In this document: piece by piece, positions 1 through 11,932 of the stretch
How positions within the stretch are numbered: position 1 is the stretch's first letter
How the letters are laid out: each line of letters opens with the position of its first letter
Assembly (NCBI GenBank): GCA_023614405.1
Contig: CM042694.1
Span: 134,111,711-134,175,710 of the forward strand
Direction: 5' to 3'
DNA length: 64,000 nucleotides
Source: Avena insularis
Lineage: Eukaryota > Streptophyta > Magnoliopsida > Poales > Poaceae
Notes under the pieces: model-generated
What the model was told of the DNA's origin: nothing
Databases searched by the model: none
The model's input: the letters and a program-made list of their open reading frames with translations, nothing else
Made by a program: the position numbers and the translations under genes

Positions 1-1006
1 GGCTGGGATGTGGAAATACTCCAAGAGACTTTCTATGAGGCGGATGTCGCGGACATCTTGAAGATACCAATTGGTAGAGCTGGATCAGAGGATTACATGG
101 CATGGAATTACACCAAAAATGGCATTTTTAGTGTTCGGTCTGCGTATCACCTCAAACAACATCTCACACATGGTGGTAGGCTTAGCTATCTCCTCTCTGA
201 ACTTAAGCTAGCACCAAGGGTGGCTCTCTCTTTGGGCTGCAGATGTACCTAGCAACGTAAAAGTGCACCGCTGGAGGTTAATTAGAAATGGTTTGGCTAT
301 TGGAGAAGAACTAAAGAGGAGGAAGAATAAGGAGGGTGTGCGGTGTGTCGTGTGCAATAGAGAGGAATCGATCATGCACAGGTTCTTGTCATGTCTTCAT
401 TCTGTCAATTTCTAGGATGTGTTGAAACAAAGAATGTCTCTGCAACAGTCGTCGCCTCCTGGAAACGCCAGGTCGCAAGGAGCCCTACAAAGCTGGTTAC
501 TTGATTGGCTTGGAGCATTGACGACAAAGGAAATAGATGTTGCTATGACAACTTCCTATCAGATGGGTCTGGCACGAAACAATGACCGCGATGAGCCGAT
601 GATTGAGGATCCAAAGAAGTTGGCCCGCTGAACCCTGGCTTTAGTCAAGGAGAGGTGTGCTCTAAAGGAAGTGAAGTAGAGGCAGATCAGGCAGAATGTG
701 GAGGATTATCTCCTACCTGCTGAGGGCTAGTTTAAAGCTAATGCTGATGAGTCATTTCTCTAGGGGAAGGTCATGGAGGTTGGGGTGTGGTTCTTCAGGA
801 TCACCATGGTGTAGCTTGTGCAGGAGCTACCTGTTTTTCCCTTCAGGTGACTGACCCGAAGAGGACCGAACTCTTAGCATGCCGTGAAGCTGTCAAGGTG
901 GCCAAGGAAATAGGATTCGAGAGGATCAAGCTGGAGACGGAGTACATGTGAGCCGTGACAAAGTTGAATGCGGTGGGGCTTGATCGGTTTATTCATGGAC
1001 CCCTGG
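1..1006 (+). pseudogene. LINE 3' region, part 1: zinc-binding RT tail and start of RNase H
   Basis: This is the C-terminal part of a plant LINE polyprotein, cut by the window edge on the left. Residues from position 10 read as the zf-RVT region (GIFSVRSAYHL), and in another frame at 240-415 as DVPSNVKVHRWRL followed by a CVVC...HRFLSC zinc motif. From about 730 a decayed RNase H follows, with KANADESF for the first catalytic Asp and ELLACREA for the catalytic Glu. At least two frame changes and several stops (for example at 250, 415 and 630) make it non-functional. The reading continues at 5023 after the inserted element. The domains are clear; the exact family is not assigned. Confidence 0.8.
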
Positions 1007-1299
1007 TGTGACGCCCCGCTAAAACCACTACTAGAAAATCGCTGTGTTTTGTGCATTTCATCATCATGACTATATGCTCATGTCATCATGCCACATTGCA
1101 TTTGAGCATCTTTATGTCTGCATGCATATGTTTGTCTAAAACTATTTTCTAAAAGCCTACCTTTGTTTTCTAAATATCCCTCGTCTTTATTTCAAATTAA
1201 AACCCCGATCTTTTTCTGAATATTTTGTTTTGTCTAAAAGTTGTCACAAATAAAACCATCTTTGAAATTAAAACAAATTAAAAGATATAAAAACTATTT

Positions 1300-2690
1300 T
1301 TGTTCCGGAGGAGGCCGCCACCGGCCAGGCCCAAAGGCCCAGCTGGTAGCAGCCTACTACTCCCGATAAAAATCTAAATCCTAGTCCTAGTCCTACCCCA
1401 AACCCTAACCCTGGCTACAACCAATCCCCACCTACCCAACCAGCAGCCACCGCACACACTGGCACGCACCCCCGCGCGCGCAGCCTAGCACCCCACCCAA
1501 CCGACCCGAGCCAAACCGTCCCACCTACCACCTACTCCCTGCAGCTGCACCACCCCACACCCTGCGCCTCCACCTGCCGCAACACAACGCGCGCGCAGCC
1601 GCACCGACCCGACCCAGCGTCGCACGGGACACGCACACCACACACGTTCCGTGTGGAACCACCCCTGGCGATCCCCATCTCACGTTGCTCGTGAGTCCTC
1701 ACCAACCTCGTCTCCCTCATGAGCCGCGCCGCATTGGACGCCGCCACGCCTCCTCCCTTCCGCGACTACCGCTTGCCGGCCTCCCCTCGTCGTCCTCCAC
1801 CCCGAGCTCGCCTTCCAGGTGCTACCCCGTGCCCCTCTCTACACCAGCCGCCTCGCGGAGAACGCCATGGCCGCACCCCCTGAGCTCGCCCTTGCCCCAG
1901 CTCGTCGTGGCCCTCTCTCCCGCGACCTCCGGTGCTGCTGCTTCGACCTCCTCCCGCGCGTCTGCCCCTACGGGCTCTCATTGCTTGAAGACGCCGCGCT
2001 ACCGGCCGTGTCCCCGCCGCTACGTCCGCAGGCCCCGGTCGCCCTCGACCTCGCCCTCAACTGCATGTGCCGTCCTCTGCCTCTGCTGCCTACAGTTCCC
2101 CGGCCGCCACCTCGCGGGACCCTGGCCGCCGTCATCGCCCCCTGCTCACCTCCGCTGCCCTGCGCACACGACCCCTCCACCATCCGGCCGTCTACAGCAA
2201 GCCCGCGCGTAGCGTTGATCCCAGGTGCTTCGGGTCATCTGCCACAACTTACTAATGTTGTTCGAGAGACCGAGACCGACCCGAGGCGAGGACCCGAGGA
2301 TCTAGACAAGGTCACCGGTGTCTATTTCAAGTTCAGCGTTGACACCGGTACGACAAGACCTTCTTCCCGCACCGATGCCCGGGGACCGGACGCCAAGTTC
2401 GCCGAGGACCCGGACGCCAAGGTCGCCGACACGGAACGCCAAGTTCTTCATCCCAGACGTCATGACCATCTACATGGACCCGAAGACCCCCGGTACCTGA
2501 TCCACTCAAGTTCGCCATCGACGACAAGATCGACCGCTTGGAACCCAAGTTCTCCGTCACGACATGACAAGTTCTCCATCGTGAGTCTGAACCTCGCCGT
2601 TTTCTGTCGAACCCTGAGACCGACCCCGAACCCCCCAGAACCCAAGATCTTCCGAACCCAGATGTGTGATCCTAAGCCCCTATTTTTATA
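1300..2690. other. GC-rich segment inside the 4 kb element
   Basis: This stretch is much richer in C and CpG than its surroundings. It begins with a CCAAACCCTAACCCTGG-type sequence like many grass gene leaders. Open frames of 175 and 290 codons on the plus strand and several on the minus strand overlap here, but they are proline/arginine/serine-rich and show no domain. This is what high GC content alone produces. It could be an LTR regulatory region or a captured gene leader; I assign no coding function. Confidence 0.4.
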
Positions 2691-4068
2691 ATATGATATT
2701 ATCAACTATCGCATATTAAATTGTTCATGCATGCATACTTGTCTGTGGTTTGGGGGCATTATGCCGATTTACCTCATAATTAAATATGGAGTGTTTATGC
2801 GGGATATCTTTGTCTTATTCCGGACTCCATTTAAATTTGTGTAGCGAACCGATGCCATGTTTTGCCTTGCTAATTCAACATTTAATTTGCAGGGTAGATA
2901 AATAACTTGAACCTTCTAATTAATTGTCGGGACCCTGGTTCCGCTTAATATTGCCTAGTTGCATCGCATCTTTGCCATGTCATGCATCATACACGCATCA
3001 TGCCTGTTCTTCTGTCGTAGTATTAAATAGTGCTTTCGGTGTTTCTTTTAGTGCTTTGGTTCTTCGCGGATTAGGTCGTTGAGTTGATGCGAGTGTCGAC
3101 AAGTTCTTCAGATTTGAACCTTCGGCTATGTTTCTAGGCGAGCATCTCTCCCCCTTCTACCTAATTTGCATTTATAGTCTTTATTTCCTCCTGTTGATCT
3201 ATTGCTATCCGTGTCGCGATGCTTTAGTTTCCGTACACCAGTTATATCCCGTGCAGCCTCTATATTGCCATGGAAACCTCCTAATACCTGTTGTTTGGTA
3301 GATAGCTGGCCTTGCGAGTCGTAGTTGCTTGCTCAGGTGCGATCTCGTGTTGTCGAGTACCACAGTTGTTGGAATGCTGGCAGATGTTTATGGTGGAGAT
3401 GGTCATGTCTTTAATTACAACTATTAAATTGTTGTGAGAACTAATAAAAGTGGCACCGGTGGGCAATTATATGTTATTTGGTTTTTCATGCCCACTTGTG
3501 TCCAATAGGCCCTGAGTGCTTGATACCTGTTCCTTGAATATTCACACTATCCACATCCGGGAGAGTCTATGAATCCTCCTTAGCCAGAGCTTGATTCATT
3601 TCTTATTTCTTGGGGCCACAAACTAGTTTGGGGCTTTATTACTATCCTGTACTTATGCCATGCTTTACTGCTTTATTTAGGATTGTGCGTGGAGCACCTG
3701 TACTGTTTTGGATCGTGGAATGTTTTCGCGGTATCAACAAGCCTAGTCACTCTTTCGGGTTCCTAGTCGTTTACAACCATTGACACAAACCCTGGGTCCA
3801 TCTTGCAGCCGGCCAACTTCGTTGCGGGTAGCTTAGTGGGGTGGCCCCCTGAAATGATTTATGAATCCTGTGAATGCTTTGTCGTGAGGCCTCATTGCGT
3901 TTTATTTGGTTCTTCCCGAGGTTGATCGTGTGTGTGTTGCTATTTGTGCACCCCTGCAGGGTAAATCTTTCTGAAAGCCGTGTCCGCGGTTATGGACGAC
4001 TTGGAGCACAGTATCTCGATCATAGACAAGCATAACTAAAGTAGTGCTATAAATTTGACTTAATATGT

Positions 4069-4376
4069 GACTAGTAATCAGCTTCACTACAACGGAATGG
4101 ATAATAAAAGTGCCAACAACTGGTGGAACTGGGGTGTATCGTGTCATGTTATACCTGCCTAGTAAGTATCACAACTCTAATGAAATGAAATAAAAGTGCC
4201 AACAACTGCTGGGTTGGGATGTCACATGCTAATTGTATCTGACTAGTAAGTACTGCAACTACAACTGAATGGTTAACTAAAACTGCCCACTACTTATGCT
4301 ATCAGGATGACTCATGCTATCTATATCTGACTAGTAAGTGCTTCAACTATAATGGAATGAATAAAACTGCCAACTG
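4069..4376. repeat. Tandem repeat, period about 84-88 bp, about 3.5 copies
   Basis: Four units start with (G)ACTAGTAA or GCCTAGTAAG at 4069, 4157, 4241 and 4329. Each contains an AATGGAATGAATAAAAGTGCCAAC-like core, shortened in the last copy. The units have drifted apart, so the array is not recent. It lies wholly inside the 4 kb inserted element. Confidence 0.75.
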
Positions 4377-5022
4377 TGTGAGTTCCTCGGTTTGACTTCC
4401 TCGTTTGGTCTCGAGGGGGAATACCAGGATGGGTATGATTGGTGTTAGTATAAGGTTGGTTCCGAATAGTTCTTTCTTATCTTTCTCTAATAGCCGACAG
4501 CTTATCGAGTCTCTATAGGTTGTATAGTGCATGCTTCGCTGCCGCATCAGTCCACCATACCTATGTAGGCGAGAGCCGCCGAATTCTAGCCTCGCCGTAT
4601 ACTGGCCTCAGTACTGACGCTCCTCTTTTTCCTTTGCCCTTTGTCGGCACCCCTTTTGTTTTAGCAGGTTTGAGATCGACGTCGTTAGCAGGGTTACCCT
4701 TCCAGCTTGGCCTGGGCAGGGTTATGGACGCCATTGGTTATTCTTCAGGGCTCTTAGCCCCATTTGCATCTTGTCCGTACTCGGACACTGTAACGTTTTC
4801 AAGCTGATTTGGATCTCTGTACTGTATATTTGTATTTTTGACTCAGTGAGTCGTTGCTGTATATATATCTGTTCTGTGGGGTTCCATCGTGGACTAATGT
4901 GTAATGGTATTACTTTGTTTTCCACCCGCACGAAAGTGCCTGGTGGGTGTCCTTGAATCGTTTCTATGCGGGTTTGGCGGGAAGCGCTGAAACTTGCATA
5001 GGGCCAATTCGAGGGTGTTACA

Positions 5023-5247
5023 CCTGATCAAAGAAATTAAGTCGCTTCTGGGTGATTTTGAGGTTTTTTCTGTCATTCATGTGCGCCGGTCTTGTAACGA
5101 GGCTGCGCATAAATTAGCGAAGGTAGGCTGCGAAAATAAAGTGTCGGAAACCTGGCAGGAATCTCCCCCAGGATTTGTACTAAACCTTTTGGCACTTGAT
5201 GCTAGAGTTTAAATAAATGCACCCTGACTGATTTCTCAAAAAAAAAA
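5023..5247 (+). pseudogene. LINE 3' region, part 2: end of RNase H and poly(A) tail
   Basis: This continues the LINE interrupted at 1006. Residues LIKEIKSLLGDFEVF and then RRSCNEAAHKLAKVGC match the C-terminal end of plant LINE RNase H domains (the R-x-x-N-x-x-A-H block). The reading frame ends at 5212, and the 3' UTR finishes in a run of A at 5238-5247. That A-run sets the plus orientation and the 3' border of the LINE. Confidence 0.8.
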
Positions 5248-5633
5248 CAATACATGGCATTCAACAATATAGTGAAATTTAGTCACTTAATATGGCGCTA
5301 AATTTCATTGCTATCATGGTTAGAACATGACCCGATTTTGTAGTTTTAGCGGTTAAATTATTTCTTTTTTTTTGGTCTAACACAATTGCAGTGGATTAAA
5401 AATTATGTTCGCTGTATAGATGGTTATGGAGTCAGCTATCGGGATGTTAAACCCCACGATAGATTGGTAGTCTATGTGAGTATAAAATGACCAAATAGAA
5501 TTGATTTTAAAAAAATGGCATCTGTTCCATATCTTTGGTAGGCATGCAATGCTTAATCACTAAGCTTATTTTGTAGTGTTTAATCACTAAGTTAAAATAA
5601 GATTGATACGATTGGATTAATAACTTTGTGAGA
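5248..5633. other. Unassigned AT-rich sequence between two LINEs
   Basis: No coding sequence is seen. It contains a small palindromic stretch (GAAATTTAG...CTAAATTTC, about 5274-5312) and T-rich tracts. I recognise nothing else here. Confidence 0.5.
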
Positions 5634-7045
5634 CGGGGGGAGTGTGGGTATTTGGATAAATGATGATATTGGTCACAATTTCCAAACTAAAAAAGGTCTA
5701 AGACAAGGCAACCCTCTTTCAGCTATCCTTTTCAACATCATTGCCAATATGTTGGCCATTTTAATTGCTAGAGCTAAGGAAGATGGTCAACTAGATGGTA
5801 TCATACCTCATCTAGTTGAGGGTGGGGTATCTATTCAATTATTTTTATGAAGCATGACATACAAAAGGCTTTGAATATGAAATTAATCCTATGCATATTT
5901 GAGAAACTTTAGGGCGTCAAGAAAGCCAAAGAAGTAGAAGATCAGTATATGGAGCTTTTCGGATGTGAACCTGGGTATTTTCCATTTAGATATTTGGGAA
6001 TTCCAATACATTATAGGAAGCTAAAGAATGGAGAATGGAAACCACTCAAAGATAGATTCAAGGAAAAGTTGGCTTATTGGCTAGGTAAATTATTATCGTA
6101 CGGATATCGCTTGATCCTAATCAATGAGGTGCTAACAAGCTTGCCAATGTTTATGTTGTCCTTTATGGATATTCCTAAAGGGGTTCGAAAGAGATTATAT
6201 TTCTTTTGATCTCGCTTTTTTTGGCAAAGTGATAAACATAAAATAAAATATCGCCTAACTAAGTGGAATATCATCTATAGACCTAGGGATCAAGGGGGTC
6301 TCGGAGTGGAAGTATTAGAAATAAAAAAAAATTTGCTCAGCAAGTGGTTGCTTAAAATTTTAAATGAAGAAGTGGTATGGCAAGAACTCCTTAAAAATAA
6401 ATACCTTGACTCTCAAACACTATCGCAAGTGCAAGCAAAACCTATAGATTCCGCTTTCTGGAAAGGCCTCATGCGTGTGAAAGATGAGTTTTTGCCCGTG
6501 GGTCATTTGTTATTGGAAATGGTCACTGTACACGCTTCTGGGAAGATACTTGGTTAGGAGAAACTCCTTTAGCTATTCAATATACATCTCTCTATAATAT
6601 TGCGCACAGAACAAAAAGTTCTATTACACATGTTGTTTCTCTTAATCCTCTTAATATTACATTCCGTAGAGCTCTCGCTGGAGATAGATGGTCAAGATGG
6701 CTTCATCTAGTTCAGCGTCTCATGGATATAAATATATCGGATGGGGTAGATCAATTTAGATGGGATCCAACACCATCAGGTGGTTTCTCTGTTAAATCAA
6801 TGTACTTGGACTTATTAAGCAGACACACAAGGTTCCAACGCAAGTACATTTGGAAAATTAAGTACCACTGAAAATATAATTTTCATGTGGTTCTTAAACC
6901 ACAAAGTTGTTTTAACCAAGGATAACCTAGCTAAAAGAAATTGTCAAGGACACCAGAAGTGTTGTTTTTGCAACAAAAATGAGACGATACAACATTTATT
7001 CATTGAGTGCCCGTTTGCGATTGCTGTATGATGAATTGTACATAT
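5634..7045 (+). pseudogene. LINE reverse transcriptase fragment with lost YADD box
   Basis: RT blocks are readable in pieces. At 5644-5830: GIWINDDIGHNFQTKKGLRQ and NIIANMLAILIARAKEDG. At 5949-6207: FPFRYLGIPIHYRKLKNGEW and SLPMFMLSFMDIPKGVRKR. At 6210-6557: the region with TKWNIIYRPRDQGGLGV and KWLLKILNEE. At about 6730-7020: the zf-RVT part with SGGFSVKSMYLDLL, CCFCNKNETIQHLFIECPF. Comparison with the sister copy at 15058-15100 shows that the segment encoding the catalytic YADD was deleted after position 5841, which also shifts the frame. Many stops follow. It is inactive. Confidence 0.8.
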
Positions 7046-7562
7046 GGATTTTAATTTGTCACCCCAAATAATATTAAGAATTTATTTGGGAACTAGCTTC
7101 ATGGAGTGGATAAATATGAGAAATTAGAAATACGAGTGGGTGTTTGTGCTTTACTCTGGACCATATGGAAAATAAGAAATGGTTTGGATTTTAACAGGGC
7201 ATCAAACTCTTCTTTATGCAGGTTATTCCCTTGACCGCACTGGATCCGTATGTGGTCTTTTCTTCAGCCGGAGGAGTGCAGGCCGGCCATGGCTATTGGG
7301 TGCATACGATTGGAAATGGTTGCACAAGATTTATTCAGCCGGTACGTTTGGCGTTTTAATAATAGAATATCATGTTGATGTGCCAGTATTCCTCGTTACT
7401 TGATTTCTTTAGGTGGCTGATCCATGTATCAACACTTTGTGACCCATGAGCTGGGCGTTTTGTAAGCACTCGATGTAATAAACTCTATAATAAATTTATA
7501 GTAAAAGCCATATGCATCAGTCGATGCAGAGGCTAGGGCTTTCTCCCTATTTCAAGAAAAAC
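5634..7562 (+). mobile_element. 5'-truncated LINE (first of two related copies)
   Basis: The element runs from the middle of the reverse transcriptase to a typical grass LINE 3' end, which has GATGCAGAGGCTAGGGCTTTC before an A-rich end near 7555. It has no ORF1, endonuclease or N-terminal RT. The same 3' motif ends the second LINE at about 16675. The target-site duplication could not be identified with confidence. Confidence 0.8.
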
Positions 7563-10042
7563 CACCCTTTATGTATTGAGTATTTAATTTCTTTATCGAG
7601 TTTTGTCATCCACGAGTGTGGTGGATCATTCGATCTCGAAAGACTCTTAGTACAGGGTTAGAATTCTAGCTAACCATGCTTGAGTTGTATTACCTTGCTT
7701 GCAGCAATGATGTGACTTTGTGGCTTGTCTTCTTCGAGGGTTGGGGTTCTAGTCTCTTTAGAAGAGTATGTGGTGGGACTTGAATCTTTAGAAGCAATAC
7801 CATTGTGCCAAAATTAATTTGGTAATTTTGTTGGGGCCAAGACAGGTTGAGATGGAAATTGAGCTCTAACAGATTAGTTTACATTCACTTTTTTCACATA
7901 GCTTCGAAAATTAGTGGTACATGGTAAGCTTTTGTCTGCAAATGGAACTGCTTTTGCAAATAGAGGTACTTCTTCGTTTTAGCAACTGGGGCATGTATAT
8001 TATCTGCTTCATCAGAAGCAAGACCATTTTAGAATCTGGGGCTTATATATTATCTGCTTCGTCAACTTTACTCATGCTAACATGTAGTTCACATCTTCCA
8101 TTATTATTTACATCTTGCACTTGATGATGGTAGTTGCCGATTCATATTGGCTAAATATTCGTCTCTCTTCTTTGATGGTGACATGAAACTATTTTCCATG
8201 TGCCTTAAACTGTATGTTTGCCCTCACGTCCTCAGTGAACATGTAGAGTAAATTTTCCTCTGTGGTTCTAGGAAAACTGATAAGTAATCTAATCCTCTGT
8301 TATCACCTATGTGTTTGTGCTTTAACGAATCTATTCATCCACTCTAAAATGGCTAGTCGCTGGTTCAAACGGATGTACATATGATGGCATCTGAGTATAT
8401 CCTCTCAAACTTCTTTTGAATATAGTCCTTTTCCTTCCGTGTATTGCAATAACCACTATTTGATGCCACAACGTTTACGCTGCTCGGTTACGAGCAATGA
8501 AACTATACATATTTTGATTTTATTCATGTTCTTTTAAAACTTGAAATAAATACAATGTATCACAATTTTTTATTTTGTTCGATGAACTATATATAGCCTA
8601 TGTAATATCGGCACATGTTGCAATCCTTACCTTTTACCATGTGAGATATGTGTTTTAAAGATTAAATCACAGTCAATATCAACATATTTCTGTGCTAGAG
8701 GTGATCGAAAAAATGGGTTGTCACTTGTGAGTTACATGCTATCTTTCTTGTATTTACTTATGTAATCTTATGCAGCCTGCTATACTTCATGCTTAGATCA
8801 TAAGATTGGATATGTGGTGTCATGTGTATTTCTGGAGGTACATTCCATTTCTTCAATTCTTGGATGTCTATCTAGTTCAATAATTACCGTTCTATATCAA
8901 AAAATGTACCAAGACATCGTCCAATGTTGCACTTCCTGGATTGATTCTCCTTTTAGATTCTGTCATCATATCATCTCACTTAAGAGATTAAATTTTGAAG
9001 TTACATATTGTCTGAGTAGGAGCTACTTTTCAATATGTATAGTCGTGTCTCAACATTAGAACTTTGCTTTTCATATCGATTTCCTCCCCCTAAAGGTTAT
9101 TTCTCATGGAACGAGGTTAAGCACAGTAGCACACGTCTATAAAGCGATTGACAACTTGAAATTTGATTATTGCATAGCGATGTTCATAGACGTATCATCA
9201 TTCAAATGTATGTTCTATTTTTTGCAGTTATAAATTCGGATTTCAAACAATCAGTATTTGTGGAACTAGAGGGGTGGCTTTGTATAGAGATGGATCTGTC
9301 AGCATCTCAGCACCATGAATTGAGAATCCTCTACATTTTTTATTACAAATTCATATTTCATGGTGCCTTAGGAGAGCATCGATTGCACTTTGGCCTCAGA
9401 TATTGCTCTATAAGCTATTTTCATAGTACTAGATGAAATGGATGATAGCGTGTTGCTTTAATGTTATTCCTTCAATCTCTTTCCTAATATGCATTTTCAT
9501 TATTTTTCCTCTGTGAGATGCTTTTTGATTCCATCCCCCTTTTGATGCTCACTTCTAACCTACACTTATAGGCTTCATTGTAGTGTTGAACATGCATAGG
9601 AGCTCCAAGAACTCCCTTATTGGAGAGGTGCATGTTTCCTTCTGCTGCTCAAATTTATTTAGGTGCATGCATTAATTGGATTTTTGGTTGTGTTATGTGG
9701 TTGTTGTGGATGCATAATTGAGATTTTTTTACTAAAATTGGCCAGCAAAAAAGAAGTGACAGTTCTCCTTGGTATTATAATAGGTAAAACATGTGATATG
9801 CTTTAACTTGCTAGTACCATATGAGCCAACTTGCAATTTTTGAATATTTATTTGGCAATGAGGAGAAATGATCTTCGACATATTATTTTCAAATCTATTG
9901 ATGGTTGAAACCACATAATGCAAAATAAGATAGTACATTTTGTGGCTCTATGATTTTAATGTATTTTCATGAGGTCATAAGAAGGGTACACACACTAGAG
10001 TTGTAATTTCAGGAGTCACAATAAAATGACCAGTAAAACTTT
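7563..10042. other. Unassigned AT-rich intergenic sequence
   Basis: Only short chance frames occur (the longest is 88 codons), with no recognised domain and no TIR or LTR structure that I could find by eye. Scattered CTGCAG- and TTTGCAG-type sites are not enough to call exons. It may hold old, decayed repeats. Confidence 0.5.
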
Positions 10043-10054
10043 TTGTACTTCTTG

Positions 10055-10162
10055 GGTCAACAACTTGATAATGAGGAGATTGACAAACTTGCCCAGGGAG
10101 ATGTAGTTCTGTCAGATCCACACATGTTTTGCAGAAACATTATCCCACTTTCTTATACCATT
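10055..10162 (+). other. Exon-like island of unknown gene
   Basis: An open stretch reads GQQLDNEEIDKLAQGDVVL followed by SDPHMFCRNIIPLSYTI and runs into a good donor site (ATT|GTAAGA at 10162/10163). Composition and residue order look more protein-like than the surrounding sequence. The first half has the same spacing of L, I/V, D/E and GD as the start of RPA70 N-terminal domains, but this likeness is weak. It could be one exon of a dead gene; no start or further exon is secured. Confidence 0.25.
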
Positions 10163-10264
10163 GTAAGATCGCAAAGTTGTCAATTAACTTGTTTATTTTC
10201 TAGATGTAGATGTTATGATTTCTTTGCTTCGGGATGGCAGACAATGAACTCAACTCCACACTGA

Positions 10265-10904
10265 TGTTCTGTGCTTGGTGCTGGCAAGTTAAAATCAATA
10301 ATATTCTCAATTCTTGTTTTAAATTCGTGTGGATTCTTTAATCAGGGGCGAATGTTGTTTATGGTTCAATTATATGTTTGGCTAGGTTTATACAGAAGCT
10401 CGGGAGTCATTTGAGCTTTTTTCCGGTACACAATAATAAATACATGTCAGCTAAGTAGGATGGACGATGATTACTAGTAGACAGAGAAGGGGATAGTGAT
10501 TAACGTGATCCAGAAAGTCGCCTTGACTGTCGATGTCCTCGCGGACATGGAAGACAATGATCGTGCAAACAATCGCCTTGAGACCTTCTCTCCTCATGGG
10601 ATCCATCTTTTTTGAACGATGATTCACTTTTCTTGGTTCAATTCATATTATAGATTGAACATTGTAGGAGAAAGCACCGACAATGAACACAACGCTTCGA
10701 TTGCCGGCAACGAGAAACCGTCGGATGTCCCCTACCGAAAAACTCATCTTTTATCCATATCAAGTCTTTTCAGAAATGTGAATGTCGTCACTTGTGAAGG
10801 ACATGTAAAAGCGTGTAATGCCATCAAAATATTTCACACAATAAATTATTTTCTTTAGAATGGAAATGTTAAAATTCTGAAAGATGATGATATTTTGTGT
10901 TCAC
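10265..10904. other. Unassigned sequence
   Basis: An open stretch at about 10500-10608 reads INVIQKVALTVDVLADMEDN and on, which is coding-like but unrecognised. It has no start codon or clear splice sites. The rest shows nothing I can name. Confidence 0.35.
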
Positions 10905-11415
10905 CCTAGCAGGTGCTTGAACTATGTTCAGCTGACCATTCTCGAGATATGTGAGTGTTCTTGAGCAAAGTAAGAACATCATGTCCATCTAAATCAATAA
11001 ATAGTCAGGCCGTATTGATATCTTTGACTTAAGGCGTTAATAATAAAATGTTCGTGTAAGGCCATGTCCTCAACCTTGCAAAGTACAGACACCTGAGAAA
11101 TAAATCATGTAGAAGTCCTCCTGCCAGGGCGTGAATAGGAAAGGAGTAACAAGGCATAAACAGTTTTTTGTTATGTTCCGCAGTTCGAACCACCATCGAA
11201 TAATCGCATAGCAGCAATTTGTATGGTAATTGAGAGCTAGGTTTCTTGAGTTGGGCCCGAGATAGATAAATATGTAGACGTCCACACACATAAGATCTAT
11301 ACTCTACTGTATATTTAGCTCATCGAATCCCTTGTATTCTCCGGTCCTCTCCATCAGGTTCGCCTCGTATACACTACTCTCTTTCTTGTTTTTTATCCAG
11401 GCTCGGGGGTAGTCC
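10905..11415. repeat. Diverged duplicated segment B (pairs with 40050-40545)
   Basis: This segment aligns along its length in direct orientation with 40050-40545. Shared landmarks are CTTGAACTATG against CCTGAACTATG, AAAGTAAGAACATCATG, CTTGCAAAGTACA, GAAATAAATCAT, and the ending CTAGGCTTGGG against CCAGGCTCGGGG. Both copies have many substitutions and small indels, so the duplication is old. No continuous frame is conserved. The first 50 bases could be an exon after a CCTAGCAG acceptor, but the partner copy has a stop there. Confidence 0.7.
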
Positions 11416-11423
11416 GTCTGTTT

Positions 11424-11470
11424 CAAAATGTAAGGTGTCTAAGATTAGTCAAAAGTCACAAAACAGCTAG
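11424..11470. repeat. Possible Stowaway terminal remnant
   Basis: GTCTGTTTCAAAATGTAAG resembles the terminus of grass Stowaway/Mariner MITEs (CTCCCTCCGTTTCAAAATG type). No matching opposite end was found, so it is only a remnant call. Confidence 0.3.
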
Positions 11471-11479
11471 GAAACAGAG

Positions 11480-11920
11480 ATACATCATGGGAGAATGTAG
11501 TACACGCATAGCTTCCCGCAAATTTTAACTCCGACATAACCATCCAATTTTCAGTCCGCCTATTCTTGTCCTAGCTAGAGACGAGTGATCATGTGGGTGG
11601 CGCGGTTTGATGTTGCAGTGGTTCACAGACACGTTAATATCTCCGCTCCGCTGCGACTTCAGCAAACGCCTGGTCCAGGAGCGTATTGAACTGACACCAT
11701 TGTGCCTTAATGCTCCAAAACATCTAACATGTGAATACATCAAGAGAGTAGTCATGGCACCAAACAAGAAGGAAGGCAGGGAGCATGAATCTAACGTCCC
11801 TTAAGGCTGTTTAATTGGACGGTTGAAAATGATGATTCACTACTGTAGCAGCATTGTTCTACATGCGTTACGTTTGCTTGATTCAAGTGTCTTTGAGGCG
11901 ATCGATTGCTGAATGTATAG
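11480..11920. other. Unassigned sequence between B segment and MITE
   Basis: Overlapping 65- and 80-codon frames lie on opposite strands at 11525-11804. Neither shows a known domain, and mirror-image frames of this kind are usually chance. No repeat structure was seen. Confidence 0.4.
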
Positions 11921-11932
11921 TAGACATTATCC

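Larger units (their letters stand above)
1007..5022. mobile_element. 4.0 kb TG...CA element inserted in the LINE (solo LTR or non-autonomous LTR element)
   Basis: The element starts TGTGACGCCC and ends GGGTGTTACA, so its ends form an imperfect 10-bp inverted repeat. It is flanked by CCTGG (1002-1006) and CCTGA (5023-5027), a 5-bp duplication with one mismatch. The split LINE RNase H reads on across it, which fixes both borders. TG/CA ends and a 5-bp duplication are typical of LTR retrotransposons. I see no gag or pol and no second copy of the start sequence inside, so a long solo LTR is the simplest reading. A LARD-like non-autonomous element is the alternative. Orientation is unknown. Confidence 0.7.

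Noticed and set aside
1390..1412. AAACCCTAACCC telomere-like sequence
   Set aside because: Only about two units, embedded in a gene-leader-like context. Not a telomeric array.
1685..2691. Overlapping 175- and 290-codon plus-strand frames and several minus-strand frames
   Set aside because: High GC content removes stop codons in all frames. Residues are low-complexity P/R/S/A and no frame is preferred.
7921..9436. Several 67-88 codon frames in AT-rich DNA
   Set aside because: Residues are rich in hydrophobics, C, S and F as expected from random AT-rich sequence. No splice structure or conservation.
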